Below, piece after piece: positions 1-5,418 of a stretch of DNA of 5,418 bases; the stretch's first letter is position 1, and each line of letters begins with the position of its first letter. The stretch comes from FEN-1297 sp046706945. GTDB taxonomy: Bacteria > Bacteroidota > Ignavibacteria > Ignavibacteriales > Ignavibacteriaceae. The translations under genes were made by a program, and so were the position numbers. The notes under the pieces are model-generated. The model did not search any database and was not told the DNA's origin. It saw only the letters and a program-made list of their open reading frames with translations. The stretch spans positions 1 through 5,418 of the forward strand of contig JBJKOY010000559.1 in the NCBI GenBank assembly GCA_046706945.1, written 5' to 3'.

Positions 1-346
1 CTTCCGGGATGTACAGCATTTTCATGTTCTCTTTCGATAACTCAATCGATACCCATTGCATGTATGTCGGCGAGTCCTTCCGTATATCGACGGCAACATC
101 GAATACTCTGCCGCTTATGCATTTAATCATCTTCGATTCCCTTACAGGCTCTTTCTGATAATGCAACCCCCTTATTGTTCCTTTCACCAGGGTAAAAGAA
201 TGATTTACCTGGACTACGTTTAAGAAAATATTATGCGCCGGGAAATCCTTCTTGCAATATATTCTCGAAAACATCCCCCTGCTGTCGGTATAAGGCTCGG
301 GGGTTATTATGAATACTCCTTCGATTTTTGTCTTCGAGAATTTCAT
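1..346 (-). CDS. rfbC: dTDP-4-dehydrorhamnose 3,5-epimerase family protein (RmlC/RfbC-like cupin), 3' end outside window
   Basis: I translated this gene by hand from ATG at 346 (minus); 115 codons are visible and the frame is open through the left edge. Family members are about 180 residues, so the C-terminal third is missing. RmlC-type enzymes are cytoplasmic cupins that epimerise C3 and/or C5 of nucleotide-linked 4-keto-6-deoxyhexoses. Visible hallmarks are the early D-x-RG-xF segment (residues 21-26), the RGLHYQ motif (59-64) with His62 as the expected catalytic base, VFDVAVDIR (81-89), SPT-x-x-x-W (92-98), LS-x-x-N (103-107) and LYIP (111-114), all in family order. The ATG directly follows the TAA of the upstream SDR gene (TAAATG), and a purine-rich AAGGCGG lies five bases before it, so translational coupling is likely. 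Because the operon begins with a CDP-glucose-forming enzyme, the real substrate may be a CDP-linked ketosugar rather than dTDP-linked; that is inference. Family assignment is firm, substrate is not. Confidence 0.9.
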   Translation of the reverse strand, partial: MKFSKTKIEGVFIITPEPYTDSRGMFSRIYCKKDFPAHNIFLNVVQVNHSFTLVKGTIRGLHYQKEPVRESKMIKCISGRVFDVAVDIRKDSPTYMQWVSIELSKENMKMLYIPE

Positions 347-1390
347 TTATACCGCCTTCATCACATTAGCCGGCCTCAGCTCGCCGTCGATCGCGCCCTC
401 ATCCAGAAGATACTCAATCTGTCTGAGCCTCGTATATAATCTGCTTTCGAACTGCTCCTTAGTGAGATTTATTTTCACGTAAGCATTCTTCATCTCTCTT
501 ATCCCGTCATCCAACGTATATTCCGGCTTGAATCCCAGAAGCTTTTCCGCTTTTTCAAACGAGACTTTATAATTCCGAGTATCCCCGGCATTTTTCGACA
601 TAATTTCTATTTCGCATTCGGGATACGCTTTCTTTATTTTCTCCGCGATCGTCTTTATCTGATAGTTCTCTCTTCCGCTCCCTATGTTGAAGGCCTGGTT
701 ATGAATCGTATTTTCCGGAGACTCCAGACAAAACAATACGGCACGACAAATATCCTTAACATGAACAAGCGGGCGCCACGGTGTTCCGTCTCCCAATATC
801 CTTATAACGTTTTCGGTTTTGGCATACCCGGTAAGACTGTTTACAACGATATCGAAACGCATCCTTGGAGATATGCCGAATGCGGTAGCGTTCCTTAAAT
901 AAACCGGACTAAAGCCTTCTCCCACAAGCTGCGATATCTCTTTCTCGGCCATTATTTTCGATTTTCCATATGCTGTTTGGGGGTTTGCTTCGTCTTCTTC
1001 TGTAAGTACCTTGTCTCCGGCTCCGTATAAAGAACAAGAGCTTGCAAATATAAACCTGTGCACTCCGGCTTCCCGGGCGTTTCGCGCCAGGCGAACCGTT
1101 GCTTCATAATTAATCTTATATGTAAGCTCTTCATCCAATGTACCGAGCGGATCGTTGCTTAAAGCCGCCAGATGTACAACCGCATCAAATCCTTTAAGCT
1201 CGTCGGAGGTAACATCCCTTATATCTTTCTGAATCAAACCGTAGTTTGTATAAGCGTCTCCCGTTAAATTACCTTCCGAATAAAATAAAGCATCTAATCC
1301 TGTAACTGCGTACATGCTTTCTACGAGCATGGGCATTAATACCGAACCTATATATCCTTCGGAACCTGTCACTAGTATTCTTTTTATCAT
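347..1390 (-). CDS. NAD(P)-dependent epimerase/dehydratase family protein (extended SDR), nucleotide-sugar epimerase or 4-ketoreductase
   Basis: This 347-residue extended short-chain dehydrogenase/reductase has a Rossmann motif GSEGYIG ending the G-x-x-G-x-x-G at residues 9-15 and the acidic residue of the adenosine-ribose region at D33. HLAALSNDP is at 73-81, a FASSCSLYG strand at 115-123 and YGKSK at 141-145. The C-terminal substrate region contains GDG-x-PWRPLVHV-x-D (200-213) and FNIGSG (234-239). Ser118, Tyr141 and Lys145 align with the catalytic Ser-Tyr-Lys of GalE. The Asp-Glu pair typical of sugar 4,6-dehydratases, normally just before the same V/L-Y-G, is absent, so I favour a 4-epimerase or 4-ketoreductase over a dehydratase. 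I chose the start at 1390 because its ATG overlaps the rfbF stop as ATGA, the usual coupled arrangement. An in-frame ATG at 1405 would add only five residues (MDGVE) ahead of the Rossmann strand. It is followed immediately by the rfbC-like gene. Exact substrate unknown. Confidence 0.85.
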   Translation of the reverse strand: MIKRILVTGSEGYIGSVLMPMLVESMYAVTGLDALFYSEGNLTGDAYTNYGLIQKDIRDVTSDELKGFDAVVHLAALSNDPLGTLDEELTYKINYEATVRLARNAREAGVHRFIFASSCSLYGAGDKVLTEEDEANPQTAYGKSKIMAEKEISQLVGEGFSPVYLRNATAFGISPRMRFDIVVNSLTGYAKTENVIRILGDGTPWRPLVHVKDICRAVLFCLESPENTIHNQAFNIGSGRENYQIKTIAEKIKKAYPECEIEIMSKNAGDTRNYKVSFEKAEKLLGFKPEYTLDDGIREMKNAYVKINLTKEQFESRLYTRLRQIEYLLDEGAIDGELRPANVMKAV

Positions 1391-2163
1391 TTCCACACCA
1401 TCCAATCGGCATGATTTGAAGCTATTAAATTATCCAGGTAGGTTTTATCTCTTAATGTATCCATCGACTGCCAGAAGCCTTCGTGCTTATATGCTATTAA
1501 TTGACCTTCTTTCGAGATTTTTTCGAGTATGCCGTTTTCCAAAACGGACTTGTCGTCCTTTAAAAATTCGAAGATTTCCGGCTGCATTACGAAGAAGCCG
1601 CCGTTTACCCATGCGCCGTCTCCTTTCGGCTTTTCTCTGAATTTCTTAACGCTGTCATTCGGACCGAAACTTAAAGATCCAAACCTGCCGAATGGCTGGA
1701 CAGCCGTTACCGTTACGTATTTTTTATGCTTTTTATGAAATTCTACAAGATCTTTTATATTAACGTCGGAAAGTCCGTCGCCGTATGTAAGCATGAAAGG
1801 CTCGTTTTGTACATAGGGCTCAATTCTTTTTACTCTGCCGCCGGTCATTGTTTCATATCCGGTATCCACTAACGTTACTTTCCAAGGTTCGTTATAGTGA
1901 TTATGATATGTTATCCGGTTGTTATTCCTGAAGTCGAATGTTATATCGCTTGTGTGAAGAAAATAATTCGCGAAATATTCCTTAATTACAATACCTTTAT
2001 AACCCAGGCAAATGATGAAATCGTTAAATCCGTAAAAAGAGTAAATTTTCATAATATGCCACAATATCGGCATCCCGCCTATTTCTATCATTGGCTTTGG
2101 CCGCAAATGCGATTCTTCACTTAATCTCGTACCGAACCCTCCGGCAAGGATTACTACTTTCAT
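1387..2163 (-). CDS. rfbF: glucose-1-phosphate cytidylyltransferase
   Basis: RfbF converts CTP and alpha-D-glucose 1-phosphate to CDP-glucose and pyrophosphate, the entry step to CDP-linked 3,6-dideoxy- and branched sugars of O-antigen and capsule. At 258 residues it matches the 257-residue enterobacterial enzyme closely as I recall that sequence. The nucleotide-binding loop LAGGFGTRL is at residues 6-14, PKPMIEIGG at 22-30 and ILWHIMK at 33-39. Other shared blocks are GYKG-x-VIKEYFANYFLH (54-70), VTLVDTG (96-102), TGGR-x-KR (107-113), YGDG (127-130), EKPKGDGA (177-184), NGGFFV (187-192) and FWQ-x-MDTLRDK (230-240). Asp129 and Asp235 are the probable metal-binding aspartates. These motifs separate it from the related RmlA and GalU. 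ATG at 2163 starts exactly at the conserved MKVVILAGG; only a weak GGA lies upstream. It is the first gene of the operon and its stop overlaps the SDR start by four bases. No damage seen. Confidence 0.95.
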   Translation of the reverse strand: MKVVILAGGFGTRLSEESHLRPKPMIEIGGMPILWHIMKIYSFYGFNDFIICLGYKGIVIKEYFANYFLHTSDITFDFRNNNRITYHNHYNEPWKVTLVDTGYETMTGGRVKRIEPYVQNEPFMLTYGDGLSDVNIKDLVEFHKKHKKYVTVTAVQPFGRFGSLSFGPNDSVKKFREKPKGDGAWVNGGFFVMQPEIFEFLKDDKSVLENGILEKISKEGQLIAYKHEGFWQSMDTLRDKTYLDNLIASNHADWMVWK

Positions 2164-2273
2164 AAATTTCCGTTTTTTATGAAATATTCGACAGAATGTT
2201 TGCTAATTCCATACCATAAGTTTTATTAGTTTATCACTCTCTTTTGAAAGATCCGGATGGAGTATTTTCTCAA

Positions 2274-2293
2274 ATTGGCTAATTTTAGCCAAT
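2274..2293. promoter_or_regulatory. perfect inverted repeat, possible operator upstream of rfbF
   Basis: ATTGGCTAA and TTAGCCAAT are exact reverse complements separated by two bases (2283-2284). The centre is about 120 bases before the rfbF start codon. The short spacing suits a dimeric DNA-binding protein better than an RNA hairpin. Read on the plus strand, however, it forms a 7-bp stem with a 6-base loop followed by AATTTTT, so a plus-strand terminator is possible, though no plus-strand gene needs one. The regulator is unknown. Confidence 0.4.
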
Positions 2294-2339
2294 AATTTTT
2301 CAGCATGGATTGCTTATTTGGAATGTTTTATAGGTGTTT

Positions 2340-2354
2340 CCGCCGGGACGGCAG
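2340..2354 (-). terminator. small GC-rich hairpin downstream of the 613-residue protein gene
   Basis: On the minus strand CTGCCG and CGGCGG pair around a TCC loop, giving six pairs with one G-U; the plus strand would have a C-A mismatch instead, so any structure is more likely in minus-strand RNA. It begins about 40 bases after the stop codon of the unassigned gene, where a terminator is expected. No T-tract follows (AAACACC comes next), so intrinsic termination is doubtful. It could be a 3' stabilising hairpin or part of the rfbF leader. Confidence 0.25.
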
Positions 2355-2394
2355 GTTTAATATCCCTGAAAGGCTGATACCCGGTGCAAGCCGA

Positions 2395-4236
2395 TTAAAT
2401 AATCAGCGCCTCAATCTGCGCGCATTCGCTTCTTATCTTCTGTTCTGCGTCTTCTAAATATACTTTTTCCTGGACTTCCCGCTCGCTCTTCAGTGCTTCC
2501 ACATACTTTTGCTTCGATTCGCTGCTTAATCTGAACTTTTCTTCCAACTCTTTTTCTTTTTGAACGGCCTCTTCTTTTACGAACGAAACATGCTGGTTCT
2601 TTTCGTTTTTTATAGTATTAATTGTCCCAAGCAATTTTTGCTTCTGGTTTGAACCTTCCAGCATCGCTAAACCGGCCGATATTAAGGATATTAAAAAACC
2701 GACTAAAAACGCAATCGCTCCCCATTTTAATCCCGTAGACATAATTACCGAAAATGCATTGTTCATCTTTGAAGCGTCGCCCAGAAAATTATTCGAATAC
2801 CCCGCGCATCCGCCCATCATGAAAACGGTGACCGATAAAATTAAATTATAAGTCATTGCGTTTTTAAATGCCATTTTTGGATCAAGACTTTGAATCATGT
2901 GGAGTTTGCTTATTCTGTCTTCAAGTATCGCAACGTTTGAAGCCGCAACTCGTTCGATTTCTTCTATTGTGGACTTCAGCCTCTCATGAAGTTTTTTCCT
3001 TACACCCTCATTATCTTTCGATATGGAATCAAGTTCCCTTGTCTTGTCCTGCAGTTCCACATCGAATTTGAGAAGTTTATCGTCCACTTCTTTATAATAT
3101 TTGTTTTTTATTTCGTTTACAACAATTTCCAGGGTGTTTTTGAACTTTAAATGCAGCTTTTCCGATGCGCCCAGAAAAAGTATGTTCTCGTTAGCCGAAT
3201 ATTTTTGCAGAACGTTTTCAAGAAATACAAGATTTTTATCGAACTCCGGAGTGTAATAAGAGGACAATTTTAAATCTTTGAACTGGGTTAAATTTATCTT
3301 TATAACGTTCAAATCGAAATGCCTCGTGCCCTTTACGTCCCTGAAAAAGTTGGCGAACATTTCCACCGAGGGAACAAATTCGTAATAATAAAAAAAGTTT
3401 CCGATTACCGAATTGTTCATAAAATATTCGAGCATCGATATGCTGTTCGCGTCGATGGCATATATCATACGCTGAATATCAAAATCATATAAATCGCTGA
3501 CAATATCACCGGACAGTATTTGGTTGTTTAATACGGCTTCGGAATACGTGTTGTAGAATTTCGCGGACACTCCGTACGGTTTAATCGATAATGCCTCCGC
3601 GAATTTTTCTTTTGCCGAAGGGACCTGCTTCTGATTTAAAAACAAGAATCCGCCGTATAAGCTGATCAGATAATATATCTCTTCCCTGAATGTATCCCCT
3701 AATTCCGTGTCGTTCACCAAATCCTGGGCAGTATCCAGTAATTCGAGCGACTTCTGCGGGTTGTAGAAATAATTGTCGTACGATAAAATTATCGAATGCA
3801 GAATAGCGTACAGGAAATTATTTTTGTTCGCCTTCTTTTCTATAAAATTGATGGCCGAAGCCGCAAAGTATTTTTTCTCGTTCCCCGGATTCATCATAAC
3901 CCATTTCGTATAAAAGTCTTTTATGGAATTATGAATGCTTTTTGTGCTCGATTGGGGCATTGATAATTTAAATAGTTCTTCCAGGTATACAAGCAGCGGC
4001 GACCTATAAACCCAGAATAAAGGCGCATCCTCGTATCTGATAAATATCTCGTTTATAGGCAGCGGAAGCGAAAAGCTGTAGAACCGCGAACTGTCTTTAA
4101 CCAGGCTTAGAAAATCGGAATCCTTTTTCAGATCCAATTGTAGATATTCCCTGGCTAAATTCTTAAATCTCCGCGACAGCATTTCGGTTATTGCCGTATC
4201 GTTGAGATCACCCTCGTATATAATGTCGTCGTTCAT
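2395..4236 (-). CDS. hypothetical protein with TPR-like region, two transmembrane helices and flanking coiled coils
   Basis: I do not recognise a family for this 613-residue protein. There is no N-terminal signal peptide. Residues 1-350 look like a mostly helical soluble domain rich in aromatic residues. Within it, 159-220 resembles one or two tetratricopeptide repeats, the last ending in the typical A-x-x-x-F-x-x-AL-x-I-x-P (residues 208-220). About 375-450 is charged, heptad-like and probably coiled coil. Two hydrophobic segments follow, about 461-482 (with a GGCAG stretch) and 504-526, joined by a loop of some 20 residues. Residues 530-605 are again strongly charged coiled coil, Glu/Lys rich. 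With two membrane helices and no signal peptide, both long ends probably face the cytoplasm with a small external loop. The ATG at 4236 has no strong ribosome-binding site, but I see no better start. It stands alone: about 200 bases from its upstream neighbour and 231 from rfbF. A scaffold or membrane-anchored adaptor role is a guess. Intact, with composition like its neighbours. Confidence 0.7.
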   Translation of the reverse strand: MNDDIIYEGDLNDTAITEMLSRRFKNLAREYLQLDLKKDSDFLSLVKDSSRFYSFSLPLPINEIFIRYEDAPLFWVYRSPLLVYLEELFKLSMPQSSTKSIHNSIKDFYTKWVMMNPGNEKKYFAASAINFIEKKANKNNFLYAILHSIILSYDNYFYNPQKSLELLDTAQDLVNDTELGDTFREEIYYLISLYGGFLFLNQKQVPSAKEKFAEALSIKPYGVSAKFYNTYSEAVLNNQILSGDIVSDLYDFDIQRMIYAIDANSISMLEYFMNNSVIGNFFYYYEFVPSVEMFANFFRDVKGTRHFDLNVIKINLTQFKDLKLSSYYTPEFDKNLVFLENVLQKYSANENILFLGASEKLHLKFKNTLEIVVNEIKNKYYKEVDDKLLKFDVELQDKTRELDSISKDNEGVRKKLHERLKSTIEEIERVAASNVAILEDRISKLHMIQSLDPKMAFKNAMTYNLILSVTVFMMGGCAGYSNNFLGDASKMNNAFSVIMSTGLKWGAIAFLVGFLISLISAGLAMLEGSNQKQKLLGTINTIKNEKNQHVSFVKEEAVQKEKELEEKFRLSSESKQKYVEALKSEREVQEKVYLEDAEQKIRSECAQIEALII

Positions 4237-4442
4237 TTAATACTGCCGTTGATTTAAGAAAAATAATTCCCGGTCTTAATTATTCATATTTTAAAATGAA
4301 CATATTAATCCTATATCCATTATCGTAATAAAAAGTGATTTTTTTAATATGAAAGGGAGGTTAAAGAATGCAAATCCGGCTTATTTTACCCGGATTTATG
4401 TACTTATAGTCATAAAAATTTGACTTATTCATTCAAACAGCC
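4237..4442. other. 206-base AT-rich intergenic region
   Basis: This lies between the barrel gene (stop at 4443) and the unassigned gene (start 4236), both on the minus strand. The half nearest 4236 is very AT-rich and probably includes that gene's promoter, but I see no box pair good enough to name. The other half holds the inverted repeat at 4372-4397. On the plus strand, GGGAGG lies eight bases before an ATG at 4368 that opens only 13 codons (stop 4407-4409). I treat that as an observation, not a gene. Confidence 0.7.
4372..4397 (-). terminator. inverted repeat, probable transcription terminator of the barrel gene
   Basis: AAATCCGG (4372-4379) and CCGGATTT (4390-4397) are exact reverse complements with a 10-base AT-rich loop. 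The structure starts about 46 bases downstream of the barrel gene's stop codon. On the minus strand the right arm ends in TTT and is followed by GCATTCTTTAA, a broken rather than continuous T-tract, so termination efficiency is uncertain. Position between two co-directional but separate genes supports the role. Confidence 0.5.
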
Positions 4443-5201
4443 TCAAAAGTAGTAAAGGTATTTTACCTTAAAAACGCCGGCTCTTGCCGCAACGTGCATA
4501 ATTTGAGGAAGGAGGTTGCCGGCGGCATCATACCTGTCGCTGCGGTTGTCCAGTTCGTTGTACGCAAAATAAATCCAGCTTTTGGGTGAGAAATTAAACG
4601 AGAACAAGAGCCCGCTTATTATTTGCCGCATTTGATCTGCGGATCTGTCGAAAAGATTGTCCACGTATACTCTCAGGTTGAGGTTGTTAAAAGGAGTTAA
4701 GGAAAAAAACGGACGCGCATTATATATAATGTCTTCAACACTGCCGGCGGGGTTGCCTTCGACCCACATATTGTACGAAGTTCCTATCTGTAAAAAATTA
4801 AAGACATTCCATTCCGCATAAGAACCGAACCATGTGTAAAATGCAAGATAATCCTTGTTGAAATTGTATGTTTTTGCATATCCGCCGTAAAAACTGGCGT
4901 CCCAGTTCGGACTTAAATTAAAAGAAGCGTTGTAGTCTATTTCGTAAGAGTTGTATTTAATTCCCTGATCCTTTGATTTGCCTGCAATAAGTGTGATTTC
5001 ATAACGCCAGTTGCTCCGGAAATTCATGTTAAAGTCCAGAACTGCAGAGTGATCCCAATAATTTTCAACATTCTTGTAATTAAAGGAAAAGCCCCCCAGC
5101 AGAAGTATGTTGCTAACCGCACCTTTGTCAAAGTACCATATGGGACCTGTTAAAGGCGTAAATTCCGCGGTGCCTATCCACGGTACGTAACCGACCTGGC
5201 T
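4443..5201 (-). CDS. C-terminal part of a DUF5916-type outer-membrane beta-barrel protein (5' part in a different frame)
   Basis: From Ser-Gln-Val-Gly-Tyr-Val-Pro-Trp at 5201 to the stop at 4443 one frame reads 252 residues without a break. The first ATG in it is at 5027, but the coherent barrel sequence runs well upstream of that, so 5027 is not a natural start. The sequence is a run of amphipathic, aromatic-rich strands: GYVPW and GPIWYF near the start, then a FNMNFRSNW strand, a girdle of Trp/Tyr, RVYVDNLFDRS, and a final strand closing in YLYYF. The terminal Phe is the usual signal for BAM-dependent outer-membrane insertion. I recognise the pattern as the C-terminal domain of proteins that pair a CBM9-like domain with DUF5916, common in Bacteroidota and relatives; their function is unknown. 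It aligns with the fragment at 5174-5418 as the same kind of gene, but in the -1 frame relative to it. Family call moderate, outer-membrane barrel call strong. GC is about 40%. Confidence 0.7.
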   Translation of the reverse strand, partial: SQVGYVPWIGTAEFTPLTGPIWYFDKGAVSNILLLGGFSFNYKNVENYWDHSAVLDFNMNFRSNWRYEITLIAGKSKDQGIKYNSYEIDYNASFNLSPNWDASFYGGYAKTYNFNKDYLAFYTWFGSYAEWNVFNFLQIGTSYNMWVEGNPAGSVEDIIYNARPFFSLTPFNNLNLRVYVDNLFDRSADQMRQIISGLLFSFNFSPKSWIYFAYNELDNRSDRYDAAGNLLPQIMHVAARAGVFKVKYLYYF

Positions 5202-5418
5202 ACCTGGTAAGCGAGCTGCCAGTCGGATCCCCGGAAGGCACCGTCCACATCAAGGACTCCGTAGGTAGTATCTTTAGTTTGTTTGTCGACGATCAGCGTC
5301 CCGACTGAAGAATTTTCGCCGAACTGTTTTTTAAGTCTTACAGCGCCGAAGACCGCGTTGGGTTCGGTTTCGGAGACCGAGTCGTCCGTATAATTCTTCC
5401 GGCCTGTGGCTGCCACGA
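5174..5418 (-). CDS. DUF5916-type outer-membrane barrel protein, internal fragment truncated by frameshift; 5' end outside window
   Basis: The frame is open from the right window edge to TAG at 5174-5176, about 80 residues. GTG at 5416 is simply the first possible start inside the window; the gene surely continues upstream. Residues such as TGRKNY, NAVFGAVRLKK, the GENSSVGTLIVDK strand, YGVLDVDGAF and WQLAYQVARS have the order I associate with the early barrel strands of DUF5916 proteins (NSS-x-G, then G-x-D, then a Q-x-A-x-S strand). After VARS the reading ends in VTYRG and stop, which is not family-like, while the shifted frame gives QVGYVPWIG, which is. The break therefore falls between about 5190 and 5207. 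GC here is about 55% by hand count, clearly above the roughly 40% of the downstream part. Together with the next fragment it is either a disrupted gene or an assembly or recombination chimera. Confidence 0.6.
   Translation of the reverse strand, partial: VAATGRKNYTDDSVSETEPNAVFGAVRLKKQFGENSSVGTLIVDKQTKDTTYGVLDVDGAFRGSDWQLAYQVARSVTYRG
5192..5207 (-). repeat. 8-bp imperfect tandem repeat at the barrel-gene frame break
   Basis: On the minus strand CCAGGTAG (5207-5200) is followed directly by CCAGGTCG (5199-5192), seven of eight bases identical. Removing one unit would join the two frames as ...LAYQ-VGYVPW.... The repeat is thus either a small frameshifting duplication or the microhomology at which two sequences were joined. 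Confidence 0.7.

Larger units (their letters stand above)
2164..2394. other. 231-base intergenic region, probable leader/promoter of the rfbF operon
   Basis: I find no credible gene here. It separates the 613-residue protein gene from rfbF, both on the minus strand, and must hold the end of the first transcript and probably the start of the second. The part nearest rfbF is AT-rich. A perfect palindrome lies at 2274-2293 and a GC-rich hairpin at 2340-2354. Immediately after the palindrome in the direction of rfbF is TTGAGA, which resembles a -35 hexamer, but I found no convincing -10 at the right distance. An 8-base self-complementary ATCCGGAT lies between the palindrome and rfbF. I do not name a promoter. 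Confidence 0.6.

Noticed and set aside
233..439. Plus-strand open frame of 68 codons overlapping the rfbC-like and SDR genes
   Set aside because: It is antisense to two well-supported genes with conserved motifs, has no recognisable domain and looks like a shadow.
952..1134. Second minus-strand frame inside the SDR gene
   Set aside because: Same-strand alternative frame across the SDR core (HLAALS to YGKSK region), which is intact in the main frame.
1391..1405. ATG at 1405 as start of the SDR gene
   Set aside because: It adds only MDGVE before the Rossmann strand and overlaps rfbF by 19 bases; the ATGA overlap at 1387-1390 is the more usual coupled start.
1314..1738. Plus-strand open frames antisense to rfbF and the SDR start
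   Set aside because: Arginine- and proline-rich or otherwise unstructured translations opposite highly conserved rfbF motifs; chance openings.
1897..2124. Plus-strand 75-codon frame inside rfbF
   Set aside because: Lies wholly opposite the most conserved N-terminal part of rfbF, with no independent support.
2164..2394. Promoter for rfbF with TTGAGA as -35 box
   Set aside because: No acceptable -10 sequence lies 16-19 bases downstream, and the promoter consensus of the likely phylum differs; kept only as a remark.
2868..3071. Plus-strand 67-codon frame inside the 613-residue protein gene
   Set aside because: Antisense to the coiled-coil region; low-complexity codon structure of the coding strand explains it.
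5025..5027. ATG at 5027 as the true start of a separate small barrel protein
   Set aside because: The same frame continues upstream with family-like sequence (GYVPW, GPIWYF), there is no signal peptide after this ATG, and a barrel protein must be exported.

Overview
The window has about 40-45% GC and, as far as I can support, every gene lies on the minus strand, so transcription runs from high to low coordinates. A DUF5916-type outer-membrane beta-barrel protein ending in Phe, the weak ribosome-binding sites and the moderate GC suggest a Gram-negative of the Bacteroidota/Ignavibacteriota (FCB) kind. This is an inference: no marker gene is present.

From right to left: (1) 4443-5418 holds the 3' part of an outer-membrane DUF5916 barrel gene. 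It is readable only in two frames that meet near position 5190, so it is disrupted or chimeric. An inverted repeat at 4372-4397 may be its terminator. (2) 2395-4236 encodes a 613-residue protein I cannot assign to a family. It has a helical, TPR-like N-terminal half, then two transmembrane helices lying between two coiled coils. (3) A 231-base gap carries a perfect 9-bp-arm palindrome and a small GC-rich hairpin, and probably the promoter of the next operon. (4) 1-2163 is a tightly packed sugar-nucleotide operon: glucose-1-phosphate cytidylyltransferase (rfbF), an extended SDR epimerase/reductase, and the N-terminal two thirds of an RmlC/RfbC-type 3,5-epimerase that runs off the left edge.

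The three operon genes fit one pathway. RfbF makes CDP-glucose, and an SDR and a cupin epimerase then remodel a 4-keto-6-deoxy-sugar for surface polysaccharide. The 4,6-dehydratase that this pathway needs between RfbF and the other two enzymes is not in the window. The SDR has Ser-Tyr-Lys active-site residues rather than those of a dehydratase. Genes are coupled by a 4-base ATGA overlap (rfbF/SDR) and a directly abutting TAAATG (SDR/rfbC).

I see no convincing new multi-gene system. The items most worth a second look are the barrel-gene junction and the unassigned 613-residue membrane protein. There are no tRNA, rRNA, CRISPR or insertion-sequence signatures.
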